From assembly GCA_029641185.1 (NCBI GenBank), contig JAPWGK010000012.1:992001-1056000 (forward strand): 64,000 nt of DNA. The letters run 5' to 3'. Made by a program: the position numbers and the translations under genes. Positions 31,483-42,474 of the stretch are shown piece by piece. How positions within the stretch are numbered: position 1 is the stretch's first letter; each line of letters starts with the position of its first letter. The stretch is from Pseudofabraea citricarpa (lineage: Eukaryota > Ascomycota > Leotiomycetes > Helotiales > Dermateaceae). Under the pieces are notes generated by a model. The model saw only the letters and a list, made by a program, of their open reading frames with translations, did no database searches and had not been told where the DNA came from.

Positions 31483-34103
31483 TCACTTCCTTTTCTTTGC
31501 AAGCCTCTTCTCAGCTCTAACATCCTTCTTGAGACGTGCATCGACAATCTTATACTTGCCCTTGACACCTCTTGGTCTGCCTGCAATTCCTCTATTACCA
31601 CCCCTTGCAACAACAACCTTGACATTTTGCTTAGGCTTCTTCTTAGCTGCTTTGCTCATCAGCTTGGAGATACTGCTGGCCTTCTCCTTCTCTGTCATGC
31701 CCTCCTCATCGGCGAGCATGGCCGACTTCTTTCGCAGCTTCTCGAGTCGTTGAGCTGCCTTGAACTTCTTTCGGTCCTTGGCTTCGCGTACTTTCTTGAT
31801 AGGTCGTGCGTTGAGTGCTCGTAGTTTCTCCTTGATCGCGGCTGCTGCTGAAGCTGACATGGGTTTATGGGGTTTGTCGTGTCGGCCCTCATCGTCCAGG
31901 AACCATTCTGGTAGGCCATCACGGTCTTTGAAGGCATACTTGTTGAACCCATCATCCATGAGATCGTGCATTGATTTCTCGCCTGAAGCAATCTGCTGTG
32001 CAAGCGTCATGGCTTCTATGGTGATGATGTCGATGTCTACACAATGTCAGCTGCTGATTTCTACTTGTAATAAAGGGTCTTATCTTACCTAGTCTGCCGT
32101 CTTTTCGTGGTTCTTCGTCCTGCCACTGAGCTTCCTCCTTAGTACGCTTGACAACCTCAAATCCGTTTTCGCTACCATCGCTATCGCTACCACTGGCGTC
32201 CTCCCTAGAAAGAGTATCGGATTCCTCCTCTTCTTCCTCGGCAGGATTTACGTCCCGGATGGTCTCCAGCTGATCCAGTTCTGCCGAAATGGTTTCAGCC
32301 TCATCTTCATTCAGAGAGCCAGCTTCGGATTCAGCATCCTCCTCAATAACACCTCCGATATCTTTGAAAATATCTTGATCGAAGAACTGTGACGCTCGTT
32401 TTGAAAGTCCACCAGATTTCTTCTCATTGCGCTCGAGATCTGTCAATAAGGCACGTGTGGAAGGAGCCTCATCGTCTGAGGACTCATCACTGCTATCCTC
32501 TTCCAATTTATCATCGTCGCTAGCATCACCATTCGCTGAAAATCCCTCCCAATCACCATCTTCATGTTCCTTTCGTGCTTTCTTCGCCCGGAATTTGGCA
32601 TCCGAATCTGACTTCCTCTCCTGGTATTGTTCGTACATGGCATCCATCTCTCTATCAAGCTGATCTTCCTCCTCGTCGCTTTCCTCATCTGTTTCTCCTG
32701 AACCAAATCCACTGTCTAGATCTTTTCGTGCTTCGGCTTCGGTTAGAATAGCCATCTTGCCTTTGGCGATCTTATCAACTGCTCCAGTCTTATCAACGGT
32801 TTTCAGCGCAAACATCGAGCCTTCACCATTTGGACCTGCTTGTTCCATACCGATTTCAGTTGGAGCAGTCATGTGCAATTGCATCCGAATGGTCTCTCTC
32901 TGCTTCTTTTCATTTTCTCTTCTCCGCTCACGCTTCTTTCTCGAACTCTCCTTCTCGCTCAATGCTTGCAGTTCCTCCTGGATCTTCAGCTCCTCGTCCA
33001 TTGGCTCAACCTCAGCAACCTCTTCGGTTTCTTCCGCCTTTGACTTCTTGGTAGCAAAGCCAAACTTCTCCCGGACTTTGAGACGCCATTTCAAGAGCAT
33101 TCGGAATTCTTTTCGACCCAACACTCTCAGATCAGCACAAGCATTTCGAATGTCTTCCGTGGTTTCAGGTAATTTATCCAAGGCAGCAAGGGCGACATCT
33201 CCGTTTGGTGGTTGAGTAAAGCTCAGCCGACTGAGACTTCCGAGGATTGCGATTGGATCTGTTGTCTGGATGAACTCGCTGGCAGGCACTTCCTTAAATT
33301 GGGTATAATTTCCCTCCTCATAACCATCTCTCTTTCGCTTCTTGATCTCAGGATTAAAAACCTTGGCTTCGTTGTTGGGTGTAGGATCTGAAAGTTCTGC
33401 AAAGACCGATTTAGGATCGAGAAACTTAGGATCTATCCTCTTTGGTGCTTTAAAGCCTCGGCATACCACGAAAATTTCCGCAGAAACATTTCTAGAAGAA
33501 GGTGGCTTTGTAGCTTCGACTTTGGCAAAGAGTTGATTGAAAACCCAGAGCAAACTATTGTAATCTTTGGATCTGAAAACCTTTGTCACGAATGTTCCTC
33601 CCTCAACCAGAAACTCGGTAGCCAATTTCATGGATTGAAGGACCAATTCTGCTTGGTTGAAAGAATCCTGAACCCAGGCTGTACCGACATTAGGTGCTCC
33701 ATCGTGAAGAACTGTATCGGCTTTCCAAGTCTTGAGATGCTGTCGAATAGTCGCTCGGCATTTGTCGGTGGTAATATCGCTTTGGAAGGTAATAACTCGA
33801 GGGATAGCTTTGATGGGCGAGAGATCGACACCTACAATGAGACTGCTCGCAGGCATAGTCTCAGCGGCAACTTGACACCATGACTACAGAATATTAGCAT
33901 GGAGCTAGATGCTAAAGATGGTATTTAATCCTTACTCCTGGCGCAGCGCAAAGATCCAAAAGAACCTTGCTCTTCTCCAAGAAGCCATACTTCTTGTTCA
34001 ATTGAATCAATTTGAAAGCAGCTCTGGCACGATATCCCTTCTCCTTGGCGAGTTTGTACCACTTGTCGAGACGACCCTTTCCATGCTTCTTCTGGATACC
34101 CAT
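31483..34103 (-). CDS. spb1: SPB1, AdoMet-dependent rRNA 2'-O-methyltransferase
   Basis: Three exons, complement(join(31483..32036,32089..33883,33936..34103)), 838 aa, matching the family size. Spb1 methylates a 2'-OH in the peptidyl-transferase A-loop region of 25S rRNA and is needed for 60S assembly in the nucleolus. Exon 1 encodes the RlmE/FtsJ-like start ([31 protein letters not shown]) and the SAM-binding LLDLCAAPG. Exon 2 continues [13 protein letters not shown] and [21 protein letters not shown], then the catalytic Lys regions. A long acidic middle region follows, and the C-terminal Spb1 domain begins with [23 protein letters not shown] across intron 2 and ends in a basic [15 protein letters not shown] tail. 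Both introns are 52 nt. Its promoter is shared head-to-head with CDT2 (291 bp). Confidence 0.95.
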
Positions 34104-34394
34104 AGCGGCGGTGGATAGAGAAGTGGTTGAGCGGAATGGCTAGGCTGATGTGCTTGCGATTCGAATCTATAAAATTTCACGAACAAAAAGTCGAAATGCC
34201 AAGGCTGGAGGGGCGCTAAGATAAGGGCCCTGGCGAGGGCGGCGAGCGATGAGCGATACCACTTTAAGCTGATGCTAAAATCTCGCGACCGCGTTCATGT
34301 CGCGAGCCGAGTTCGTGATTTTGGCAGCACAGCTTCAAGAAACACAACCACCAGGTCTTTTGTGAATCTTCCCAGCTCATAAGCTGGCCACGTC
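34104..34394. promoter_or_regulatory. Divergent SPB1/CDT2 promoter with paired TCGCGA palindromes
   Basis: The 291-base bidirectional gap contains two TCGCGA palindromes (34283-34288 and 34300-34305), 17 bases apart start to start, about 90-110 bases upstream of the CDT2 ATG. A CGCGTT lies between them. Factor identity is unknown. Confidence 0.55.
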
Positions 34395-36667
34395 ATGAAC
34401 ATGTCTTCGCCAGACCGAGATGGTGTAGCTCGAAGCTCACCTGAACTTCCACCACCTCGAGACACCATTTCCGTCTCCCACCTTTCACCAAGACCGTCAT
34501 CATATGGAGTCAATGGCCGAAAAGAGAGAAGAGACCCCTCTATAACCCCAAGAAAGTTCACGAGATTCTTCACGCCTCGATCCCACGGACCCATGCGAAC
34601 GGCTGCGAGACAAGCTCTTTTTGATATCACAGGCCCGGCCAACAATCGGAACGGCACACAATCGAGTCCACTGCAACATCCACGAGACGATATTAGTCAA
34701 GATGCCAGTCCCACTGCCTTCCCCAGGGAACTGAAGCGGAGGAAGCTGCTCCACGTCTCTGAAGAGTCTCATTCGCAAAAGAAGTTCGATTTCCACGGTG
34801 CTATAGGCAGTCAGGCCAAATTGCATCAGGAGGAGGAATATCCTGATGTCCCGTCGTCTCCATGCGAAAGAGCCTCACTATATATGTCGCATGAAGAAGA
34901 GGAAGATCAGCAAGCAGTACTAGCTCCCTTACGACGCATAGTTCCACTGGAAGACCGAGGTGTTGGGGGACGCCTACTACAATTGGCACATGGTTCCTCT
35001 GTTCGTTCCAGACGATTGCGTCTCTCATATCCTGTCAATGGTATTTAAATCCTGACTTTCCACCTGAGACCCTACTAAGAAAACCACAGATTGGCAAGAT
35101 GAGACCGCAAGTTTTTATTCTCGCCCAGATGATGCACATATGTGTATGAGCATGGACGGCCCAGATCGTTGTATTCCATTCTGTGCCACAAGTTGTAATA
35201 GTAAGTTTACCTAGGTGGTTATATATTCCTTGTCGCTAATTGCAACTAGCCAACTCTTTGGTGGCCATAGGAGATGAGGAAGGCCGCGTGAGACTTTTGG
35301 AGTCTGCTGATGGTGGCAGTCCAGGTTTTACAAGCACTTTTCTCGCATTCCGCGTTCATCGAAATGCGATCATTGACATGAGTTTTACTGAAGATGACAA
35401 ACTTCTTGCAACAGCTTCAGGCGACCAGACTGCCAGAGTAGTAGACATGAGCACCCAAGTCACGCTAGCTATTCTTGCGAACCATTCTGCCTCTCTAAAA
35501 CAAGTGCGTTTTCAGCCAGGTCAGACAAATAATAGTGTTTTGGCTACCTCAAGCAGGGACGGAAGTGTTCAATTATGGGACTTGAGATGTAGAGGAGCAG
35601 ATGGGCCTATACAAAGCTTCCAAGTGCCCGTTGACGATGATAATCAGCCTAGAACAACCAAAGTCAAATACGGATACGCCATCAGCAGCATATACGATGC
35701 ACACAGACCTTCGAACATAACACGATCTACTCAAATGTCACTTCCACCAAATGACTTTGGCTCGCGAGGAGAGCTTCCTGGAAGATTGGGAGACGTCTCA
35801 GTGACCGCCTTATCTTTCTTGCCCCAGGGTCAAGAGCATCTGCTGCTGACAGCATCAGAAGCAGATGCTTCAGTCAAGCTTTGGGACATTCGCTACTTAC
35901 AAAATAGCCGCCGGAAACAACAAGGTCCCCTCTCATATACCAGACAACCCGAAAGCCATAGCCAATGGCGACACTTTGGTGTGGGCTCGTTGAACATAAG
36001 CGGCGATGGAAGCAGAATTTACACGTTATGCAAGGACAATACTGTCTATGCCTACTCCACGGCACATCTCATACTTGGACAAGCTCCCGAACTATCCAGC
36101 AACATCCAAGAACGACGACGACCACAACGAGAAACACAGAAAGGATTAGGACCACTGTACGGGTTCCGACATCCACAACTGCACGCAACATCCTTCTACG
36201 TCAAATCAGCACTTCGAAAGGCCAAAGATGGCAAATCTGAGATGTTGGCTGTGGGAAGTAGTGATGGCTGTGCAGTTCTCTTCCCGACAGACGAGCGTTA
36301 CCTGACGCAACAGAGCAACAAGCATACCCAGCCCGAGAACAGCAAAGACGAATCCGTGGTTTCCTCGCTGCGTCGGCGACGCCCAGCACCACCGCGGACG
36401 GGCAGCGGGAGTCTCAAGCGCGCCGAAGATTCGATCCCGATCTTCCAGAACGGCACGCCACTCGTCCGTGGGCACGACAGAGAGGTCGGGTCGCTGAGCT
36501 GGACCTCGGAAGGGAAGCTGATCTCGGTCGGCGACGATTTCCTGATCCGGTGCTGGCGAGAAGGAGACGACGCGAGAGATTTGAGAGTTGGCGGCGAGCA
36601 GGAGGGCAGACGCTGGGCATGCGGCTGGGCTGATGTGGATGCGAGCTATGACGACGACGATGAGTGA
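34395..36667 (+). CDS. cdt2: CDT2-like WD40 substrate receptor of the CRL4 ubiquitin ligase
   Basis: Three exons, join(34395..35040,35090..35200,35250..36667), 724 aa. Cdt2 bridges DDB1-Cul4 to PCNA-bound substrates (Cdt1, and Spd1-type RNR inhibitors in fission yeast) to block re-replication. After a basic, disordered N-terminal 210 residues comes a WD40 propeller with conserved blocks VAIGDEEGRVRLLES, HRNAIIDMSFTEDDKLLATASGDQTARVVDM and two DDB1-binding WDxR boxes: WDLR (362-365) and WDIR (464-467). The last blades end in LISVGDDFLIRCWREGDD, followed by an acidic tail. Residues 50-61 (ITPRKFTRFFTP) hold an F-x-x-F-F core resembling a PIP box in a basic context, suggesting direct PCNA contact; the usual Gln is absent. 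Introns are 49 nt each. The ORF starting at 35240 is only the third exon. Confidence 0.9.
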
Positions 36668-37318
36668 TGGATGGATAGATGGATGGGTGGATGGATGAAC
36701 TGGCTGGTTGGTTATATTAAGTAATGGAATCATTTGAGTCGTGTATGGCTATATACCCTTTGGTTTGGGATTGTACAGAGGTGTACCGGCGATGGCGATA
36801 GAAAAGAATTAGGATACCCTCCCTGCAGGATAATAATACAAGAGGCAAATGTCTCCTCGTACGATTACAACATGTCTATCGATCAGTAATATTCTTACCT
36901 TTGATTTGAAAAGCTCTTCTCTTTTCTGTCGGTTGAGAATCTTCCGTCTCGGATTCAATAAGCAGTTTGAAATTGAGGTGAATGTTTTTTCTTTTGGGAA
37001 AAAAAGAGAAGAAGAATAATTGGTGAGTGACATGTTTGACACGCGTTAGTATGGAATGACTCTTCACTGCATTCAGATCATGATCATCAATACAAATAGG
37101 AGTGGAGACCGAATTTTGCAGATTATTTACAACCCTGCCAAATATAAACATATCATCTCATCATTCTGTTATTCCTTCCCGGAACAAACATTAAGCCACA
37201 AATCCACCTTCAACGCACGCACGCACGCACGCACGAACAGGAGGGAGAGAAAGGAGGAACCCCCAAATTACAAAAGAACGCCAGAGACCACCAGACCACT
37301 ACCTAGGGGAGCCGGTAT
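36668..37318. other. Convergent intergenic region between CDT2 and catalase genes
   Basis: This 650-base gap has a GGAT-rich stretch at about 36665-36698 overlapping the CDT2 stop and a (CGCA)6 array at 37213-37236. It is AT-rich 3' UTR-like sequence otherwise; no gene was accepted. Confidence 0.6.
37213..37236. repeat. (CGCA)6 tetranucleotide array
   Basis: Six CGCA copies about 85 bases beyond the catalase stop codon, probably within its 3' UTR. Confidence 0.9.
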
Positions 37319-39840
37319 TTAATAAGCAACCATAGAAGTCAAACCATCCATCTCACGCTTGAAGTTCCTGTGCTGTGAGATGTTGAAGGCGTATGCGTCC
37401 AGGAAGTTCTTGGCACCCTTGATCATCCTGAGACCTTCCTTGACTCCTCCCTCTCCCGAAGATGCACCAATGCCACCAGCGGTAACGACACCATACGAGT
37501 CGACGATATCCGAGTTGCTGCTAGTACTGAATGCCATACCAGCAACGCCACAAGCTTCTTGCACGAGTGCCACAGCTTCACCCGTTGCGCCGATGGTCTT
37601 GCAGTGACCAAATGCCTCGCGTATCCAGTGAATTACACGTCCTTGCTTCATGAGGGTCGGGATGTGCGAGCCACCAGGCAGGTAGATACTATCAAAAGCA
37701 GTACTGCGCATACCTTCGAAGTGATGGTCTGGCACAACTCCCTTGCCACCTGATGATGGAATGACTGGTTGGCGTTTAGGTCCAATTGTGAAGGGGAGTG
37801 CACCAGCAGCCGTCAAGGCACCCTTGACGGCTTCGTATTCTGAAAGATTGAAGCCATCAGCGACGATGATGGCAACCATGCGAGTAGCAATGGTGGGCTC
37901 GAGACCAAGTGCTTCAGGTGTGAAGTCAAACATAGAGAGACCTTTAGCCTTAAGTCCATGGTTGGGTCGACCTTGCTTTGTTGGTGTTGGTGCTCCGACT
38001 TTCTCCGCAACTGCTTGGGCAAGTCCTAAGTCAATATCGCAGAGGCGCTCAACCATACGCTCGTAGACGACCGGCTCATCGCAATGATCCAATTCGAAAC
38101 TAATGGCGTTAGTAATATGGCTTTTCTCTACGTCAGATACAGAGTTCCAGAAAAGCTGAGCCTGAGAAAAGTGCTCTGAAAACTTCTTCGAGTGTAGGCG
38201 TTGTTTCATAGCAATGATCTTCTCGGGGTAATCTACGTATCCTCCTTCGCTGGCAGGGACTGGGGGGTTTACGCTTTCGCGATTTGGCCAGTAATTGAAT
38301 TTGCTCGGAGTGATTTGGTGTCTCATTGCTCCATCTCTGTGACTGTTCATGACTGGACACACAGGTCGGTTGATAGGCAACTCCTGCCAGTTTACACCAA
38401 GACGAGAGATTTGAGTATCGAAGTAAGAGAAGTTACGGCCTTGGAGCAGAGGATCATCAGAGAACCCGATACCTAGAGAAAGTCAGAAAAATTATCTGTC
38501 AATGAACTGATAAAAGGACTTACCAGGGACAACATGGGCAGTGCAGAAAGCTGACTGCTCCGTTTGTGTGAAATACTCGTCGACATTCTTGTTCAGCTGC
38601 ATTTCACCGATGTATCTGATGGGGAGTAATTCTTCTGGCCAGACCTTGGTGGCATCCAGAATGTCAAAATCAAATTCATCCTGTCGCTCTTCAGGACAGA
38701 CCTGGATACCGAATTTCCAAGTCGGGAACGCACCGTTTGCAATAGCATCCCTAAGATCTTTTCGGTGGAAATCAGGATCCTGCCCGGCAAGCTTGAGTGC
38801 CTCGTCCCAAACGAGTGAGTGGACACCAAGGGTTGGGGTGAAATGGAACTTCACAAAGTGACGAACGCCCTGGGCGTTAATTAGAGTATAAGTGTTGACT
38901 CCGAATCCTTGCATCATTCGCAATGATCTAGGAATACCACGGTCACTCATAGCCCACATGAACATATGTGTAGCTTCGCTGTGAAGGTATTGGAAGTCCC
39001 AAAAGTTGTTGTGGGCACTTTGTGCTTGTGGAATCTCGGAGTCAGGTTCGGGTTCTAGGGAAAATATCAGTCAACAATATCGATTCATCATATATAGGCA
39101 TATACATACTGCCAGCATGGATGATGTCTGGGAACTTGATCGCATCCTGGATGAAGAACACGGGGATATCATTTCCAACACTACCAAACGTCAGCATTAC
39201 TTCCGTAAGACCAGCAGCCTTCATATGCTTACATGTCCCAGTTGCCCTCATCTGTGTAAAACTTGACAGCAAAGCCTCTAACGTCACGGACGGTGTCGGC
39301 TAGATAGAAGTTAGCTTTTTACCTTTGAACATTATATAAACTCCACTTACCACTGCCACGAGATCCCAGAACGGTGGAAAAGCGAACGAAAACCGGTGTG
39401 GTTCTGCTGGTATCTGTAAGAACACCGGCACTTGTAACATCAACTGCACTCTCATAAAGCTTAAAGGTTCCAAAGGCACCGGCACCACGAGCATGGACAA
39501 CACGTTCGGGAATTCTCTCGTGGTCAAAGTTCATAATCTAAGAGCCGAATCAGCAACAGCAACACGGACCTGAAGACGAGACTTCCGACTACCATTGACT
39601 ACATACCTTCTCACGAGCAAAATTATCCTCCAGGAGCTGGGGCCCTTGACGATCGGCTGTCGAAGCAGAAAGCCAGACATCAGCGTTGGATTGCTTCACG
39701 CCAAAATTGGAAGTCATCGGAGTGTTTGATGTGACATCGACAGTATCTTTCTTCATATCCGCGGTTTTCTTGTTGGTGGAAACGGCTCCAGAGATGGCCT
39801 CTCCGGCTTTCTCCACTGTACCTTTCATAATACTCTGCAT
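37319..39840 (-). CDS. Large-subunit (clade 2) catalase, non-secreted CatA/Cat-1 type
   Basis: Six exons, complement(join(37319..38472,38524..39054,39110..39180,39233..39299,39351..39537,39607..39840)), 747 aa. The heme enzyme dismutates H2O2. The distal His H93 sits in [15 protein letters not shown], the catalytic Asn N166 in [11 protein letters not shown], and the proximal heme ligand Y380 in RNFSYFDTQ. After the core (to about 560) a linker leads to a C-terminal flavodoxin/DJ-1-like domain ([21 protein letters not shown] to the end), the mark of large-subunit catalases. There is no signal peptide from the Met chosen at 39840, as in spore/stress catalases of the CatA/Cat-1 branch. The frame stays open upstream to an ATG at 40041, but that extension lacks family similarity. 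Four short introns crowd the 5' half (exons of 67 and 71 nt). The nearby choline and copper amine oxidases are both H2O2 producers, but no operon-like link is implied. Confidence 0.95.
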
Positions 39841-40760
39841 CTTGTATTGAGTGGATTGAGTGCGATTGAAGAACTGGCCAAGGAACTTTGGCTGTGAATG
39901 GATACGGACGAGAGAGAAGGAAGAAATCAAGAAGGAATTCTTGGAGGGGAATTTAGGAGAGAGGGGCAGTTGATATATGGAACCTACACACGAATCCAAG
40001 TGCCGTGTTCCAACGAATGGACTGGCAGTGCTGGCGTGCAATTGACTGAGCAGATAGATAGATGGTGACGTTCACAGCCTTTGCGTCTTATTTCGTTGAC
40101 GTATGTTGCAGCTGCCACAACGGCGATGGATCTAGAACCAGGTACAAGGGCCAATTAGTGAGGACTTCTGCTCTTTCGACTCTTGACGCTCCATGATGAG
40201 GAATACTCAAGCCAATGGCAGCCGTGCTATTAGAAGCCGCAGCCGCAGCCCGCATGTCGGATCGAAGAAGCTTTCACGCAACTTCCCCGCCAGCCCCTGC
40301 AGCCAGCAGCACGGCAGGGAAGTGAAGCCCGAAAGTTTTGCTATTGGTGTATCTGCTGCGTCAGGACGGAGCGTTGATGGGGGAGCTTCTCTGGCTTGTG
40401 TAGCTTGCTGTGACGTCGAGCTTTGAGTGGTGAGTGGAGCCGAAGCAGCCGATCGGGCGGGGGAGGTCGTAGATGGCATTTCTGGGATTGCCATCGAGCC
40501 TCGAATCACACTCATCCAATCACCCAATCACCCAATCACCCAATCAACAATCATGTAGTTCTACGCGACCAGCAGCCGTGTTTTGATGTGGAATCATTCG
40601 TGCCTTAGTCCTCTTTCAGTGCAAAGGAACTACATTTACGAACACGGACCGACAAACACGTTGCTCTGTCCGCTGTTTTCTCTCAATCAGAAGACAAGCA
40701 CTCAAGGTGCCCATGTAGGTATTTAATTATATGCTTTGTGTTATGGAAAGCTCGTTGTAT
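39841..40760. promoter_or_regulatory. Catalase promoter region and tandem intergenic DNA
   Basis: This 920 bases upstream of the catalase gene also contains the 3' side of the BTB-like gene. A CAATCACC repeat is at 40516-40545. A 106-codon minus-strand ORF (40207-40527) was not accepted. A CAP-like or stress element could not be assigned. Confidence 0.55.
40516..40545. repeat. (CAATCACC)n octamer array
   Basis: About four copies of an 8-bp CCAATCAC unit containing a CCAAT core in each copy. It lies about 700 bases upstream of the catalase start. Confidence 0.85.
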
Positions 40761-41981
40761 TCAAGGGCCTCTCAAGCTAGATAGTAACCTAGCAGCATCC
40801 AAGAGTTCATCATCCCCAACCAATCCCTTTCTCTCATCCACCTTGACAGCATCTCCAAAGACACCTCCCTTTACCAGCTCTCCTATGCGCTCGTTCTCCA
40901 TTCCTTCTCTGACCGCTCCTCGAGCAACTTCTTTTGCAGTAGCATCAACTCCTCTGAGATCTTCCTCGTTTTGGTCCTTATCCAGTCCACAGACGGTTTC
41001 TTCTCCCTCAGAAGATATCAATGAGCTTTTTCTATCCAACCCTGCTAAATCTCTCTTCCCTGAAGCTGCTACATCATCCACCTCTGCTTCTTCGCAGATG
41101 TCTCCCTCGATAACTGTTTGTTCATCTCCACTGCTTAAGTACCAGTCAGGAGGAAAGACCCAGTACCTCTCTCTCCTGCCGTTTACTCCCGAGAAAGGAC
41201 ATTTGGCTTCTGATCCATCACGACAGTGAAAGATGCTCCGCATTCTGACGATGATATCGACAAGCGCATCTCTAGGAAATTGGCCATCAAAGCTCAAAAG
41301 CCACTGGGGGTCCAGTTTCCACGCGCACTGATCAATCAAAAGGCTTTTGAGACCTGATGGATAGTCCTGAGGAATGTTGCTGTAGACCCAGCCCAACATC
41401 GCAGTCTCAATGATGGACGTCTCTTGTCGGCGCAGCTCGATACCTTCGATACAGGCGTTTTGGCACAGCGGAACATCGACTCTCTCAGCAAAGACCCAGA
41501 GTTGGATGAGTAGTGGCGAGTCGTTCTCTTTGTGCTCGAGGAACCGGATGCCATTGTAAAGCCAGTCCATAAAAGCAAGGAAAACGCGATCGGCGGGGGC
41601 AATCTCTGCTGGGAGCGTGATATCTGGTGTGGCGTAAGGAAGTTGAATGGGAACTTGGATGTCGGTGCCAGGCAGGACTTTGGTGATCCGTGGACGCAGA
41701 GCTTGTGGTGGGAGGAGCGACTTGAAGAAGGGAGCCTTGGTGAAGAGCAGGTCTTTATGAATCATATGACGATAAAATCCGTTAAAGATGACGATGCTAT
41801 TTTCGGGGTGGTAGCGCGGCGATAGAGTTGGAGTGAGATTCGATGTGGATGTATGCATCTTTGGTATAGGTGTGGTTGCAGTGTAGGAGATGCTTGTAGT
41901 CGATGCTGCTAGATCTGCCGGCGCATCGATGGAACAAGAGTGGAGAGATCGAGTGTGGATTGAATCTGGTGAAGCTGACAT
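40761..41981 (-). CDS. BTB/POZ-like protein of unknown function
   Basis: Single exon, 406 aa. The first 45 residues are Ser/Thr-rich. From about 55 to 210 the sequence has the form of a divergent fungal BTB domain: SIVIFNGFYRHMIHKDLLFTKAPFFKSLLPP, then DRVFLAFMDWLYNGIRFLEH, then IQLWVFAERVDVPLCQNACIEGIELRRQE, i.e. strand-helix, surface helix and the aromatic WLY..G segment followed by the FAD-x-x-x-x-P-x-L-Q-N-like helix pair. The remainder (about 300-406) is acidic and low-complexity. Such lineage-expanded fungal BTB proteins usually lack a known partner domain; some may serve as Cul3 adaptors, but nothing here shows that. The 5' end is well defined by the first ATG. Confidence 0.75.
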   Translation of the reverse strand: MSASPDSIHTRSLHSCSIDAPADLAASTTSISYTATTPIPKMHTSTSNLTPTLSPRYHPENSIVIFNGFYRHMIHKDLLFTKAPFFKSLLPPQALRPRITKVLPGTDIQVPIQLPYATPDITLPAEIAPADRVFLAFMDWLYNGIRFLEHKENDSPLLIQLWVFAERVDVPLCQNACIEGIELRRQETSIIETAMLGWVYSNIPQDYPSGLKSLLIDQCAWKLDPQWLLSFDGQFPRDALVDIIVRMRSIFHCRDGSEAKCPFSGVNGRRERYWVFPPDWYLSSGDEQTVIEGDICEEAEVDDVAASGKRDLAGLDRKSSLISSEGEETVCGLDKDQNEEDLRGVDATAKEVARGAVREGMENERIGELVKGGVFGDAVKVDERKGLVGDDELLDAARLLSSLRGP

Positions 41982-42474
41982 TTGGTGTTGTGTTTGCGTG
42001 GAGGAGATCGATTGTAAGGAAGGAACGGGTCAAGTTTGAGAGAGTGGAGGAGGGAGAGCGCGCGCCTTCCTCTATGGGCAGAGACTGGAGCGGGCATCAA
42101 CAGAACCTCTGTATTGCACCAAAATCCAGTAAACTGCTGGAACTTTGCTGTGCGTTCTGTGTACTCCAAACTTAGAACTTCTCTTGCTTACCTCGCTCAT
42201 TGGAGTGAGAGGTACTTGTAGGGTCTTTGGTAGTCTTGTGAAGCTTTGGAGGCGATGTACGGTAATCTGTAGCATACTAGAATGGGAAACACGGTCTGCC
42301 TCTATACATAATGATAAACTTCTTTAGTATTCTACTGAGTACTTCAGACTATGCGCGTAGGCACAAAGAAGGCTTCACGAACACCTGCAGCCTTGTCTCG
42401 AATCTTCGCTTAAACGCCAAAACAGCCCAACGAGATTCAACAGAAATGGTATCATGGAAACTTCAGCCAGGGTA
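41982..42474. other. Tandem intergenic region between BTB-like and GH16 genes
   Basis: This 490-base gap carries the BTB promoter and the GH16 3' UTR; it holds one TACGGTA near 42256. Short overlapping ORFs on both strands were not accepted. Confidence 0.55.

Noticed and set aside
32757..33215. 152-codon plus-strand ORF
   Set aside because: Antisense shadow of SPB1, whose domains are well supported.
39841..40041. 67-residue N-terminal extension of the catalase frame
   Set aside because: No family conservation; Met at 39840 gives the expected non-secreted start, though a mitochondrial-like leader cannot be fully excluded.
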